A stretch of DNA of 64,000 bases from Butyricimonas synergistica DSM 23225 (GTDB lineage: Bacteria > Bacteroidota > Bacteroidia > Bacteroidales > Marinifilaceae), in assembly GCF_000379665.1 (NCBI RefSeq), contig NZ_KB903367.1, positions 62,001-126,000 on the forward strand, written 5' to 3'. Below the pieces are notes generated by a model. The model saw only the letters and a list, made by a program, of their open reading frames with translations. It had not been told where the DNA came from and did not search any database. The position numbers and the translations under genes were made by a program. Shown one piece after another: positions 1-8,520 of this stretch (the stretch's first letter is position 1; each line of letters begins with the position of its first letter).

Positions 1-780
1 ACCTAATGCCACTTCCACAACCTCGTCGAACCCGATAGCCTTGATTGCCGATAGGATTTGTCCCGGGGTAGCGTTAAACTGCCCGTAGATTGCCGGGGCA
101 GGGATAGCTATGATTTTTTTGTTCGGGTCGCTGATGCTCTTGTACACGTCGATCACCTTGGAACGTTCCATGATGGCTCCGTACGGGCAGGTCTGCATAC
201 ATTTTCCGCAATAGATACATTTGTCTTTGTCAATATGTTCCGTGCCGTCCTCTCCTTTGGTAATTGCTTTTACCGGGCAAACTTCCTCGCAAGGAACGGG
301 GGTGTACACGATAGCGTGGTAAGGACATACCTTGGAGCAGAGCCCGCAGCTCACGCAATCTTCCTGCGTGATGCTTGCTTTTCCTCCCTTGAAGGAGATG
401 GCTGCCTTCGGGCAGTTCATCAAGCAGGGGCGTCCCTCGCAACCACGGCACATGTTGGTCACGAAATACTGTGACTGCATACAAGCACTGCAAGCCTCGT
501 GAACCACGGAAAGAATGTTCTCTTTCGTGTTCTTGTTGTCCAATGCTTTTTGGGCGAACTCGGCTAGCGGGATCAGGTCGATTTCCTCGTCCGTGATCTC
601 GAATCCCAGGATTGAAATGATCTTGTGCTTCAAGATATAACGATCTTTATGCACGCAGCATTTAATCGGTTTTTTATTTCTGGGGCGCATTTCTACCGGG
701 ATGTACTTTACGCCGTTTACTAAATCTTTTTCTTTTAAAAGTTTTACAATTCTAATCAGTAACTCACGTTTTGTGAGCAT
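1..780 (-). CDS. [FeFe] hydrogenase, ferredoxin-rich catalytic type, partial
   Basis: The 260 visible residues are the N-terminal part of an iron-only hydrogenase-like protein; the frame is still open at the window edge, so the catalytic H-cluster domain has only begun. Cysteine groups are at C97/C100, C111/C114/C119/C123, C142/C145/C148/C152, C164/C168 and C188/C191/C194/C198. The last sets are typical [4Fe-4S] ferredoxin motifs such as CVSCGLCSKVC and CIYCGKCMQTC. From about residue 220 the sequence (IPAPAIYGQF, IKAIGFDEVVEVALG) matches the start of the hydrogenase large-subunit fold. The family reduces protons with ferredoxin-type electrons in the cytoplasm. The gene is last in a minus-strand operon, 10 nt after a [2Fe-2S] protein gene. 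I infer a group B-type enzyme, common in gut Bacteroidota, but the H-cluster motifs are outside the window. Confidence 0.85.
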   Translation of the reverse strand, partial: MLTKRELLIRIVKLLKEKDLVNGVKYIPVEMRPRNKKPIKCCVHKDRYILKHKIISILGFEITDEEIDLIPLAEFAQKALDNKNTKENILSVVHEACSACMQSQYFVTNMCRGCEGRPCLMNCPKAAISFKGGKASITQEDCVSCGLCSKVCPYHAIVYTPVPCEEVCPVKAITKGEDGTEHIDKDKCIYCGKCMQTCPYGAIMERSKVIDVYKSISDPNKKIIAIPAPAIYGQFNATPGQILSAIKAIGFDEVVEVALG

Positions 781-790
781 AGCAAAATTG

Positions 791-1045
791 TCATACAACA
801 TCTCTAAGTTCCTCTTTTATAATTCGTATTAAACTATTTTTACTAACGCCAGCGACTCTCTTGCCGTTTATCTCTATAAACGGGGGTGTTTCTTCACCCT
901 TGCCGCATCCCAAGCATGGAGAATAACTAACGTTCAGATGTTCGATGATATTTTGGGGCAGAGATTCTACAACATCTCTTAATTCAGCGCCACCCATGAC
1001 GTAACACATGGTGCCTACGCATATTTTTAAATTTACTTTTTCCAT
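791..1045 (-). CDS. Thioredoxin-like [2Fe-2S] ferredoxin (NuoE/HydC-like)
   Basis: An 84-residue protein with the thioredoxin-like [2Fe-2S] pattern: C9 and C14 (CVGTMC) near the start and C44/C47 (PCLGCGKG) in the second half, followed by the PPFIEINGKRV strand usual in this fold. The second pair is spaced CxxC rather than the common CxxxC. Such small proteins pass electrons to [FeFe] hydrogenases or form the small subunit of bifurcating complexes. The gene is co-directional between the SpoIIE-type phosphatase gene (30 nt upstream) and the hydrogenase gene (10 nt downstream), so it is probably the electron partner of one of the two hydrogenases. Which partner cannot be told from sequence. Confidence 0.8.
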   Translation of the reverse strand: MEKVNLKICVGTMCYVMGGAELRDVVESLPQNIIEHLNVSYSPCLGCGKGEETPPFIEINGKRVAGVSKNSLIRIIKEELRDVV

Positions 1046-1075
1046 AATGTAAGCCGTTTGTTTTGAATTTTGCCC

Positions 1076-2260
1076 CTAAATATACATAATCTCTACATCT
1101 TTCAGGTATTTTGTCTCCAATAAAAATTTTATTTTTTTGACCACGTTTCTCCGGATTTCTAATTCTACGGGTAGATTAGGATCCTGGTGAGCCGTGTTGA
1201 TACGGGTTCCCACGAGCAACGTGATCTTATCACTATTCAATAACATTCTGACGACCATTTCAGCCGGTCCGGCTTCACGGCGTCGGTCAATATCCCCGGC
1301 GGTCAGGATGCGTTCCACCTTCCCGAGCGTGAGGATTCCTTCCGTGACCAGGTCGATTCCGTCCATCTTGGAGATCGGCGGGAGTTCCTTGTCCACGATA
1401 TTCATGTCCACTTCCATGCTTGCCCCGAGCTCTCGTGAAAGGATGGTGGCAGTGGTTCCCCCGCAGAGAATTTTCTTGCCTTGAAATTCCCGAACCCGGC
1501 TGGCAAGGTATTTGTCGTTTTTCTCGTCGTAAGGAGGTCCCGTGCATACAAGCAGGTTACGGGGTTTCCGCATATAGATGACGCAACAACTCGTGTCGTC
1601 TTTCAGCGAGTACCCGTCGTTCTTTTCCGCCTGGTTCACGATTTTATGCGCGAGTTCCTTGGCGGATATATCATTGTAATGTTCTACTAATCCGGCGACA
1701 TAATCCTTCACGCCGTCTTCCCATCCGAAAGGCATCTTAGGCGAACCCATGCCGGATTGGGTGACACCGTCGCTGAAGAAAATGATGCGGTCTTCTTTTT
1801 CCAGCGTGAATTCCGAAATCCACAGGAACGTGTTTTCCAAGTCTTCCCGTTCCACGGGAATTTTTTTCTTGGGTATATCCACGAAAAAGCCGTCACGGTA
1901 GAGATAATACGAGGGAGTTTCGTACTCGATGATTTTCACGTTGCCGAAACAGTCGATGTCACAAATGCAGAACGTGGAGTAGCTGATTTTGCGCACCATG
2001 TCCTTGGGCAATGTGTTCATGATGGACGTCGAGGTTCGGAAGATGCTCTCGTTCATGGCAGTGAAATTCATCGCCATGGTAGCGGTCATTGTCGATAGCA
2101 CGCAGGCTTTGATGCCGCTGCCTAGTCCGTCAGACAACACGCTGATCACCCGTCCCTCGCCTTTCAGTTTTTGCGACATGAAGCAATCCCCGCAAACAAT
2201 ATTGCCTGCTTTGTTCTTCTGGAAGAAGTCTACCTCGATGAAATTACCGTTATTTCTCAA
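1076..2260 (-). CDS. SpoIIE/PP2C-family serine phosphatase of hydrogenase operon
   Basis: A 394-residue soluble protein. Residues about 1-235 form a SpoIIE-type PP2C phosphatase with the metal-binding motifs SDGLGSGIKA and FFSDGVTQSG and a late DDTS motif. Residues about 238-394 are a second domain with no motif I can name. The start is TTG at 2260: homologues begin with a similar EVDFFQKNK segment and no ATG lies upstream in frame. It follows the sensory hydrogenase gene by 11 nt. In Firmicutes, PAS-containing [FeFe] hydrogenases are also encoded beside such phosphatases. I infer that the hydrogenase signals to this phosphatase, which would then act on an unknown phosphoprotein. There is no visible sensor domain of its own, which fits a partner-controlled enzyme. 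Confidence 0.8.
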   Translation of the reverse strand: MRNNGNFIEVDFFQKNKAGNIVCGDCFMSQKLKGEGRVISVLSDGLGSGIKACVLSTMTATMAMNFTAMNESIFRTSTSIMNTLPKDMVRKISYSTFCICDIDCFGNVKIIEYETPSYYLYRDGFFVDIPKKKIPVEREDLENTFLWISEFTLEKEDRIIFFSDGVTQSGMGSPKMPFGWEDGVKDYVAGLVEHYNDISAKELAHKIVNQAEKNDGYSLKDDTSCCVIYMRKPRNLLVCTGPPYDEKNDKYLASRVREFQGKKILCGGTTATILSRELGASMEVDMNIVDKELPPISKMDGIDLVTEGILTLGKVERILTAGDIDRRREAGPAEMVVRMLLNSDKITLLVGTRINTAHQDPNLPVELEIRRNVVKKIKFLLETKYLKDVEIMYI

Positions 2261-2271
2261 AACAAATGAAA

Positions 2272-3987
2272 TTAGAGTGGTTTCTTGTCATCCTTTTTGT
2301 AAGCTTCCATAACGGTACGTAGCGTGGCATCCGTGAACGCTGCATTTTCCCCCAGCAAGCAAGCCACCTGTTGGACTGTTTCCATGTGTTTCTTGATGAC
2401 TTCCTGGGTCTTTTCCAGCATCCATTCCTTGCGCACGTAGGGTTCCCGCAAGTCTTGTAGCAACCCGAACACCATGTGGTGAGGTTGTATATTGTAGATC
2501 GAGATAATCCAAGTATGATCTTCTTCCCGCACTTGCCGTTCGATAATCTCTTTGCCCGTGGTCAGTACCGCATGGAATAAATCCTCGTAAGAGCAAATAT
2601 TCTTTAACGGCACTCCGTTCAACCCGGGGGAAACCTCGTATATCGAGGCTATGTCTTCGCCCATAAGTGTGGCACAGGATTGGTTCATGTCCACGACTTT
2701 CAGGTCTGAATTAACCAGCAACACGCCAGCCGGGATCTTTTGCAAAAGAACGGTGGCTTTGTCGTGGGCTATTTTCCGCATGTAAGACACGCACATATTT
2801 TCTTCGGCGCGTCCTTCTAGCATGGCGATGGCGAAGTCACGGCAAGTGTCGTACCCGCAACCGCTGCAATTCAACTCGTCCTCCGGACCGGTCTTGCCTA
2901 CCACTGCCATAGCTTGCTTGATCTCTTCTTCCGTGTAGACGTGGTCTTGGATATGCGGGTCTTTGCAGAACAGGATCTGCAAATCGATATATTTGAAATC
3001 GTCCTTGGGATTCCCCAATTCGGATTGGTGTATAATCTCGTATCTTTTCAACGCCGGGGATATATGGCTCAATTTTGCGGGACCGTTGATACAGCCGCCT
3101 TTGCAAGCCAGTAATTCAAGAAATATAGAATCATTTTCCCGTCGGGTATCCAGAGATTTCAACACGTCTTTTACCGTTGATAGTTCGGAAAAAGCCATGT
3201 TGTGTACTTGTTTTTTAGGTTCGTGCAATCCTTTCAACATCCCGCCCTCGATGGGGTAATACGCCCCCATGCCCGAACGGTAAGGGATAAAGTGGGCGTC
3301 CGGTTGTCCTGGTGCTATTTGGTGCAGGTTGATTTCAGCCTGCTCGAACCATTTCTTCAAATCCTTGAACGTGATGACCACGTCGACTAGGTTGTTGAAC
3401 GTGTCGGCTTCCAGTTTCTTGCAGATACAGGGACCGGCAAACACAATCTTGATGTCCTCTCCGTACAATTGTTTCAGAATCTTGGCGTGAGCTAGCATCG
3501 GGGAGATGATCGGGGTAATATTATGCACGTGTTCCGGCGAGTATTTCCGGATATATTCTACCACTACTGGGCAGGCAGAGGAGATATACACCCCGTTGTC
3601 CGCCTCTTCCAGGAACTTTTCCGTCCTGTCCGACACGATTTCCGCCCCGAGAGCGGTTTCCGAAACGTCCGTGAATCCTAATTTCTTGATGGCAGCGATC
3701 AACACGCTGGAATGAATCCCCTCGAATTCGCTCACGTATGAAGGAGCTAGGGAAAGCAACACTTTCGGGTTTTGCGTCAAGGTCAGTTTCGCCCGGGTCA
3801 ACCCGTCGCGAATCTTTTTAGCCCCCGTCGGGCATACTTGCGTGCAGTGTCCGCAGTAAATACAACGGTCTTCAATGATGGAGGCTTTGTTGTCCTCCAT
3901 GCGAATTGCTTTCACGGGGCATTCCCGAATACATTTGTAGCAATCCTGGCAATTGTCCGGTTCCGTGTAGATAGGTCTTAGTTGCAT
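2272..3987 (-). CDS. Sensory-type [FeFe] hydrogenase with PAS domain (HydS-like)
   Basis: A 571-residue protein. Two [4Fe-4S] motifs lie at C13/C16/C19/C23 and C42/C45/C48/C52. The H-cluster domain spans about residues 70-310, with motif 1 as SSACP (136-140), motif 2 as GPCICKK (185-191) and motif 3 as ELLACKGGC (291-299). A further Fe-S motif sits at C374/C377/C382/C399 (CSGCGYDTC), and a PAS domain follows from about 412 to 515. Catalytic hydrogenases usually carry TSCCP and MPCxxK in motifs 1 and 2. The altered motifs plus the C-terminal PAS match the group C (sensory) class, which is thought to read H2 and pass a signal on. It overlaps the preceding gene by 10 nt and is followed by a phosphatase gene, the likely output. 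Confidence 0.87.
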   Translation of the reverse strand: MQLRPIYTEPDNCQDCYKCIRECPVKAIRMEDNKASIIEDRCIYCGHCTQVCPTGAKKIRDGLTRAKLTLTQNPKVLLSLAPSYVSEFEGIHSSVLIAAIKKLGFTDVSETALGAEIVSDRTEKFLEEADNGVYISSACPVVVEYIRKYSPEHVHNITPIISPMLAHAKILKQLYGEDIKIVFAGPCICKKLEADTFNNLVDVVITFKDLKKWFEQAEINLHQIAPGQPDAHFIPYRSGMGAYYPIEGGMLKGLHEPKKQVHNMAFSELSTVKDVLKSLDTRRENDSIFLELLACKGGCINGPAKLSHISPALKRYEIIHQSELGNPKDDFKYIDLQILFCKDPHIQDHVYTEEEIKQAMAVVGKTGPEDELNCSGCGYDTCRDFAIAMLEGRAEENMCVSYMRKIAHDKATVLLQKIPAGVLLVNSDLKVVDMNQSCATLMGEDIASIYEVSPGLNGVPLKNICSYEDLFHAVLTTGKEIIERQVREEDHTWIISIYNIQPHHMVFGLLQDLREPYVRKEWMLEKTQEVIKKHMETVQQVACLLGENAAFTDATLRTVMEAYKKDDKKPL

Positions 3988-4226
3988 GGAAACTCTTCTT
4001 GTAAGATTTTATATAAACGCGAGAGATTCACTTCTTCGTACACTTTATCGTCGATCCGAATAATCGGACCCTTACTGCACAATTCCTCACACAAATGCCC
4101 ACAGAAATCGATCTCCGCTTCCAAGTTATTTTCGCTTAGGTATTTCTTGATCGCCCCGAGATTCGTGTTGTTTCCCCGGGAAAAGCAAGAGCTTCCTAAA
4201 CAGATCCTGATTTGGCGCTTTGACAT
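3978..4226 (-). CDS. NuoE-like [2Fe-2S] protein, first gene of hydrogenase operon
   Basis: An 82-residue thioredoxin-like [2Fe-2S] protein with C9/C14 (CLGSSC) and C42/C46 (CGHLC), giving the standard Cx4C...Cx3C spacing, plus an extra C50. It is the first gene of the operon, about 40 nt after a -7 element, and its end overlaps the start of the sensory hydrogenase gene by 10 nt, which suggests coupled translation and a 1:1 partner. The family carries electrons between NAD(P)H dehydrogenase-like or hydrogenase proteins. It differs clearly from the second such protein in the same operon (791-1045), so the two probably serve different hydrogenases. That division is inference. Confidence 0.8.
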   Translation of the reverse strand: MSKRQIRICLGSSCFSRGNNTNLGAIKKYLSENNLEAEIDFCGHLCEELCSKGPIIRIDDKVYEEVNLSRLYKILQEEFPCN

Positions 4227-4265
4227 ACTTGTTGTTCGATTATCCTGTTGATACTTTCTGCGTTA

Positions 4266-4298
4266 CAAAAGTAGGATATTTATTGTAATAAACCCAAT
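4266..4298 (-). promoter_or_regulatory. Promoter of the hydrogenase operon
   Basis: Read on the minus strand, TACTTTTG (4273-4266) matches the Bacteroidota -7 consensus TAnnTTTG. A TTG at 4297-4295 lies 21 nt upstream, at the distance expected for the -33 element. The first gene of the operon starts at 4226. Confidence 0.6.
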
Positions 4299-4336
4299 TA
4301 TATTGCAACTTTAATATTATTTGCTGTTTTTTACTT

Positions 4337-4762
4337 TCAATTTGTAAGTTTTTCTCGGTCAATTGATGGTGTATCCTTATTTTTCTTTTGGGAAACCCGT
4401 ATAATTAATTTCTCCGGGAGTTTACTGTTATACCTGGGATATAGATTGATACTTCCGTCAACGTAATCCGGTTTGACTTTGATAATAAACCCTTTGCATG
4501 AATCTTCAAATCTTGTGTAAATAATCCTGTTCAGCAATTTGTTGCTGCTAACGTCGATCTTGTGGAAACGGTTCCCTTCACAGTCCAGGTAGGTAAGGGT
4601 TGCATTTTGAATAAAATTGAAACTGCAATTTATATCCGTGAGGAGTTGATTTTGGGATACGTCGAGTTGTTTTAGATTGTTGGATTCGCAATTAACTTTC
4701 ACGAGCCGAAGATTGTGGCTGATGTCAAGCGCTAAGACGATGAGCGGGACGATTTTTTTCAT
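4337..4762 (-). CDS. Short leucine-rich-repeat protein, probably a deletion remnant
   Basis: A 141-residue protein from the ATG at 4762. Residues 1-12 (MKKIVPLIVLAL) look like the front of a signal peptide, but they run straight into LRR sequence (LDISHNLRLVKV) with no cleavage region. About three repeats of the Bacteroidota LxxLDVSxNxxLTxLxC type follow (KQLDVSQNQLL, KIDVSSNKLL), then a tail rich in Lys and Ser. Intact members of this secreted family are much longer, with many repeats. The simplest reading is an internal deletion joining the signal peptide to a late repeat. It stands alone between the hydrogenase promoter and secDF. No function can be assigned. Confidence 0.5.
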   Translation of the reverse strand: MKKIVPLIVLALDISHNLRLVKVNCESNNLKQLDVSQNQLLTDINCSFNFIQNATLTYLDCEGNRFHKIDVSSNKLLNRIIYTRFEDSCKGFIIKVKPDYVDGSINLYPRYNSKLPEKLIIRVSQKKNKDTPSIDREKLTN

Positions 4763-4857
4763 AACCACAATGAATTAGAATTGCGTTAATGTACAATATT
4801 TCTTTCAAAAAAACAAATTTTGATTTTGTGGATAGCAACAAATTCCCGGAAACAAAA

Positions 4858-4882
4858 ACAGCCCCCGAAAATCGGGGGCTAC
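4858..4882 (-). terminator. Rho-independent terminator after secDF
   Basis: A perfect 9-bp stem, AGCCCCCGA (4860-4868) with TCGGGGGCT (4872-4880), closes a 3-nt loop. On the minus strand it is followed by a T-rich run (TGTTTTTGTTT). It lies just downstream of the secDF stop codon at 4904. Confidence 0.85.
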
Positions 4883-4903
4883 TCGTGATATGTAATATCA
4901 AAA

Positions 4904-7900
4904 TTATTTCTTTTCTTCCACTTTTTTCTTTCCGAATATTTTGGTCAAATCGAAAGAGATCGGGGTTGCGATGAATAGTGAAGAATATGTACCGACAACG
5001 ATACCTACCAACAAGGCGAAAATGAATCCCTTGATGGATGCTCCACCGAAGATAAATATAGCTAACAGCACGACAATGGTTGATAACGAGGTACTGAACG
5101 TACGGCGTAGCGTGGAGTTCAATGCGTCATTTACAACTTGTTCGTCATCCCGTTTCGGGTACAATTTGCGGTATTCACGGATACGGTCGAATACGACCAC
5201 AGTATCGTTGATCGTGTAACCGACCACGGTCAGTACCGCCGCAATGAATGCCTGGTCAACCTCAAGTGAGAAGGGCAACAATCCGGCAAACAAGGAGAAC
5301 GCTCCGATTACGATAATGGTATTGTGAGCCAAACCAACAACGGCGCCTGCGCCATATTGCCACCTGGAGAACCGAACCATGATATAAAGGAATATACCGA
5401 TCAAGGCGAACAATACCGACCAAACAGCGGCTCTTGTCATGTCCTCAGCTACTGCAGGTCCGATCTTTTGGGTTTGTTGCAAGTTCACGGAACGGAATGT
5501 TTCGTAGTCTGTTCCCGCGGGAAGAATTTCCTGTAATCCTATATATAGCAAGGAGTCAACATTTGCATCTACATCCGCACCGCTTTCCTCGATCCGGTAT
5601 TTCGTAGTGATCTTCACGTTGTTTGCAGTTCCTACCGTTTTCACCTCGGGAGCGCTTCCGTAAACTTCTGCTAATTTCTCAGCCACGTCACCCACTTGCA
5701 CGTCTTGCGCAAAAGTTACCGTGTAAGTTCTACCTCCCACGAAGTCGATACCTTTATCCAATCCTCTGGTGAACAGGGATACAAAACAGATGATAACAAC
5801 GATACCGGACACCGTGTAGCTAATTTTGCGTTTCTGCAAGAACGGGAATTTGGTATTTCTCAACCAGTTTGCCGTCAGCGGGGTGGTGAATGTTACATTG
5901 TCGCTCTTCGATGCTGCTCTTTCAAGAATCAAACGAGTGATAAAGATCGCCGTGAACAAGGAAGACAGGATACCGATAATCAACGTGGTTGCGAAACCTT
6001 TGATAGGACCTTCTCCGAAATAATACAGGATAAATCCGGTCAATAAGGTGGTCAACTGACCGTCGATAATAGCCGAGTACGCGTTGTTGTAACCTTCCTT
6101 GATAGCGAGTTTCAGCCCCTTCCCGGCGCGTAACTCTTCCTGGATACGTTCGTAAATCAACACGTTCGCATCGACCGCCATACCCATCGTCAACACGATA
6201 CCGGCGATGCCGGGTAACGTTAGTACGGCTCCGATGGACGCCAAGATACCGAACAAGAAGAACAAGTTGGCAAGCAAAGCGATATCTGCTGCCAAGCCGG
6301 CACTCTTGCTATAGAAGAATAACATATATGCCAATACCAATGCGAAAGCGATGATGAATGACCACATACCGGATTGAATAGCTTCTTGTCCCAAAGATGC
6401 TCCAACTACCTCGTCAGCGATGATACGTGCGGGTGCGGGCAATTTACCTGATTTCAATATGTTGGCAAGGTCTCCAGCCTCTTTCACGTCGAAACGACCT
6501 GAAATCTGAGAACTACCTCCCTTGATTTCGTTCATTACGTTAGGTGAAGATGCCACTAAACCATCAAGAACGATAGCGATACTACGATTCGTGTTGTCTT
6601 TTGTCAAGCGAGCCCAAGTTTTGGCACCTTCGCTGTTCATTGACATGGAAACAACCGGCTTGCCGTGTTGGTCGTAATCCTGGCGGGCATCGATAACCGC
6701 ATCTCCTTCAAGAGGTGCTTTCCCGTTACGAGTGGTGATTTTGATCGCGTGCAAAGAAATTTGTCCTCTTTCATCTGCTTTCATTTCCCACAACAAACGA
6801 GAGTTACGCGGGAAGAGAGCCCTTATTTGAGGCATTCTTAAATACGCGTTGATTGCTGCCGTGTCTTTCGGGAATGCGCTACCTACACAAGAGCCGTTGA
6901 TCAGACCTTGTTGTGAAACGTAAGGTGTCAATAATGCAAGTAGCGGATGCTCTTTTGCTATTTTTGCTTGATCCAGGCTTTTCAGTGAGTCCGCCTCTCC
7001 TTTGATCGCGTCAAGAATTGCCGATTCTTTGTTCTCTTCTTGCTTTACACCCTCTTGTGCAATCGTGTCGGTAGTTCCTTCAACTTCAGCTTGAGCTTGT
7101 AATATCTCTGCCAATTTTTGGTCGGCTTGAGCTATGTAATTATAAAAAGGTTGCTCGCCCGCGTCAAATCCTCTGGCGTTGTCATATGTTTCATAGAATT
7201 CCAAGGCAGCGGTTCCTTGAAGCAACTCTCTCACGCGTTGCGGTTCTTTGATACCCGGCAATTCGATGATGATTCTTCCGGAAATATCTGCTTTGCGGAT
7301 ATTCGGTTGAGCCACACCGAAACGGTCGATACGGGTACGAAGAATATTGAACGTGTTGTCGATAGCGCCCTCGGCTTCTTTTCTAACCACGTCGAGAACT
7401 TCCTTGTTCGTGGCGCCCACTTTGATTTTTTCTTTCAACTCGTGAGTACCGAAGATTGCCGGAGAAGCCAATTGCGCTCCCGGGGCAATTTTTTCAAAAG
7501 CCTCACCGAAAAGGGTTACAAAGTCCTTCGGGCTGGAAACTCTCATTTTTACGGCTTCCTCAATTGCCTGATTGAATGCGGGATCAGAACTATGGTTGGC
7601 AAGACTTTTTACCACGTCAACCACGTCGACTTCCATGGTCACGTTCATACCGCCCTTTAAGTCCAAACCGAGGTTCAACTCTAATTCCTTACATTCCTTG
7701 TAAGTGAACTTGGCTAATCCAAGGAAATTGTAAACCGGTTGATTCGCGATTGAATCCAAATATCGCTTTTCTTTAGCCGGGTCGCCGTTCGCAAATTCAC
7801 TTGCTGCTTTCTCTACCTGGTTGGTTTTATAAGTAAAAAACAACTGATAAAGACTCACCAGTGCTAATGCAACAGCGAGTAGTGTAATCGCTCCTTTATT

Positions 7901-7906
7901 CTGCAT
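4904..7906 (-). CDS. secDF: Protein translocase subunit SecDF (single-chain)
   Basis: A 1000-residue inner-membrane protein joining SecD (about 1-640) and SecF (about 690-1000) in one chain, as is usual in Bacteroidota. It uses the proton gradient to pull secreted proteins through SecYEG. Seen in the sequence: an N-terminal membrane segment; the SecD head with LGLDLKGGMNV; the large periplasmic P1 region; six-helix SecD membrane blocks containing GMAVDANVLIYERI; then SecF with GLDKGIDFVGG and GYTINDTVVVFDRIREYR. The tail (KKVEEKK) is basic and acidic, typical of a cytosolic end. The gene is monocistronic, with its own -7 element and a strong terminator. Confidence 0.96.
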   Translation of the reverse strand: MQNKGAITLLAVALALVSLYQLFFTYKTNQVEKAASEFANGDPAKEKRYLDSIANQPVYNFLGLAKFTYKECKELELNLGLDLKGGMNVTMEVDVVDVVKSLANHSSDPAFNQAIEEAVKMRVSSPKDFVTLFGEAFEKIAPGAQLASPAIFGTHELKEKIKVGATNKEVLDVVRKEAEGAIDNTFNILRTRIDRFGVAQPNIRKADISGRIIIELPGIKEPQRVRELLQGTAALEFYETYDNARGFDAGEQPFYNYIAQADQKLAEILQAQAEVEGTTDTIAQEGVKQEENKESAILDAIKGEADSLKSLDQAKIAKEHPLLALLTPYVSQQGLINGSCVGSAFPKDTAAINAYLRMPQIRALFPRNSRLLWEMKADERGQISLHAIKITTRNGKAPLEGDAVIDARQDYDQHGKPVVSMSMNSEGAKTWARLTKDNTNRSIAIVLDGLVASSPNVMNEIKGGSSQISGRFDVKEAGDLANILKSGKLPAPARIIADEVVGASLGQEAIQSGMWSFIIAFALVLAYMLFFYSKSAGLAADIALLANLFFLFGILASIGAVLTLPGIAGIVLTMGMAVDANVLIYERIQEELRAGKGLKLAIKEGYNNAYSAIIDGQLTTLLTGFILYYFGEGPIKGFATTLIIGILSSLFTAIFITRLILERAASKSDNVTFTTPLTANWLRNTKFPFLQKRKISYTVSGIVVIICFVSLFTRGLDKGIDFVGGRTYTVTFAQDVQVGDVAEKLAEVYGSAPEVKTVGTANNVKITTKYRIEESGADVDANVDSLLYIGLQEILPAGTDYETFRSVNLQQTQKIGPAVAEDMTRAAVWSVLFALIGIFLYIMVRFSRWQYGAGAVVGLAHNTIIVIGAFSLFAGLLPFSLEVDQAFIAAVLTVVGYTINDTVVVFDRIREYRKLYPKRDDEQVVNDALNSTLRRTFSTSLSTIVVLLAIFIFGGASIKGFIFALLVGIVVGTYSSLFIATPISFDLTKIFGKKKVEEKK

Positions 7907-7971
7907 CTGTTAAATAATTTATAATATACTTATGTTTCAATTTTTCGCTTTAACACAAAATATTTAGTGCG

Positions 7972-7979
7972 CAAAAGTA
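7972..7979 (-). promoter_or_regulatory. secDF -7 element
   Basis: TACTTTTG on the minus strand matches TAnnTTTG and lies 66 nt before the secDF start at 7906. No clear -33 TTG is visible at the usual distance. Confidence 0.5.
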
Positions 7980-8007
7980 TAACATTTTTTTCAAAATAGC
8001 TATACAA

Positions 8008-8433
8008 TTAGGCAGATACTTTTAAAGTCAACTCCTTATTTCTATAATCAATGATCGCCTCGTGCTTCACGAGAAAGTCGCTTCCCAGCAATCCGGCAAC
8101 CCGTCGGTGCAGGTGTTTGTCGTATAGAGAATTCACGTACTGGAGGTCAATGACCGCCGCGTGCACGTTCTCTATCATGTGCCCGCCGATTTGCAAGGTG
8201 TTGATATTCACAAGCTCGACTTCATTGATTTCTCCGCACACACCCCCGGAGTTAATCTCGGAAACATCTTCCAGCGGTTCATAGGAAAACGGTGTCAGTT
8301 TATCTATAACCGTGACAGACGCTCCCGTGTCAATAATAAAATCCCCCTCAATGCTACCGATTTGCAGGGTGGCGATGATGTGGAAACTATTGTCTTCCAA
8401 CTCAACGACCTCTATCGGAATCTTTATCTCCAT
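8008..8433 (-). CDS. Retropepsin-like aspartic protease
   Basis: A 141-residue soluble protein with one aspartic-protease half-site: FIIDTGASVTVID at about residues 32-44 carries the catalytic DTGAS, and AGLLGSDFLVKH near residue 113 matches the second conserved strand of the clan AA fold. One half-site means it should work as a homodimer, like retroviral and Ddi1-type proteases. I chose the ATG at 8433 rather than the longer frame to 8574 because a TAGTTTTG -7 element lies at 8456-8449, only about 16 nt before it. The upstream extension also has no conserved sequence and runs into an 11-nt repeat array. There is no signal peptide. Substrate unknown. Confidence 0.8.
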   Translation of the reverse strand: MEIKIPIEVVELEDNSFHIIATLQIGSIEGDFIIDTGASVTVIDKLTPFSYEPLEDVSEINSGGVCGEINEVELVNINTLQIGGHMIENVHAAVIDLQYVNSLYDKHLHRRVAGLLGSDFLVKHEAIIDYRNKELTLKVSA

Positions 8434-8448
8434 ATAATTTCGTTTGCA

Positions 8449-8456
8449 CAAAACTA
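8449..8456 (-). promoter_or_regulatory. -7 element of the retropepsin-like gene
   Basis: TAGTTTTG on the minus strand matches TAnnTTTG. It would start the RNA about 10 nt before the ATG at 8433, which excludes the longer reading frame. Confidence 0.5.
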
Positions 8457-8520
8457 AGCATTTTCTGTGAAATCCAAAAAATGAGGATGTTAATTTCAAA
8501 AATAATGTTTTAACCGAAGA

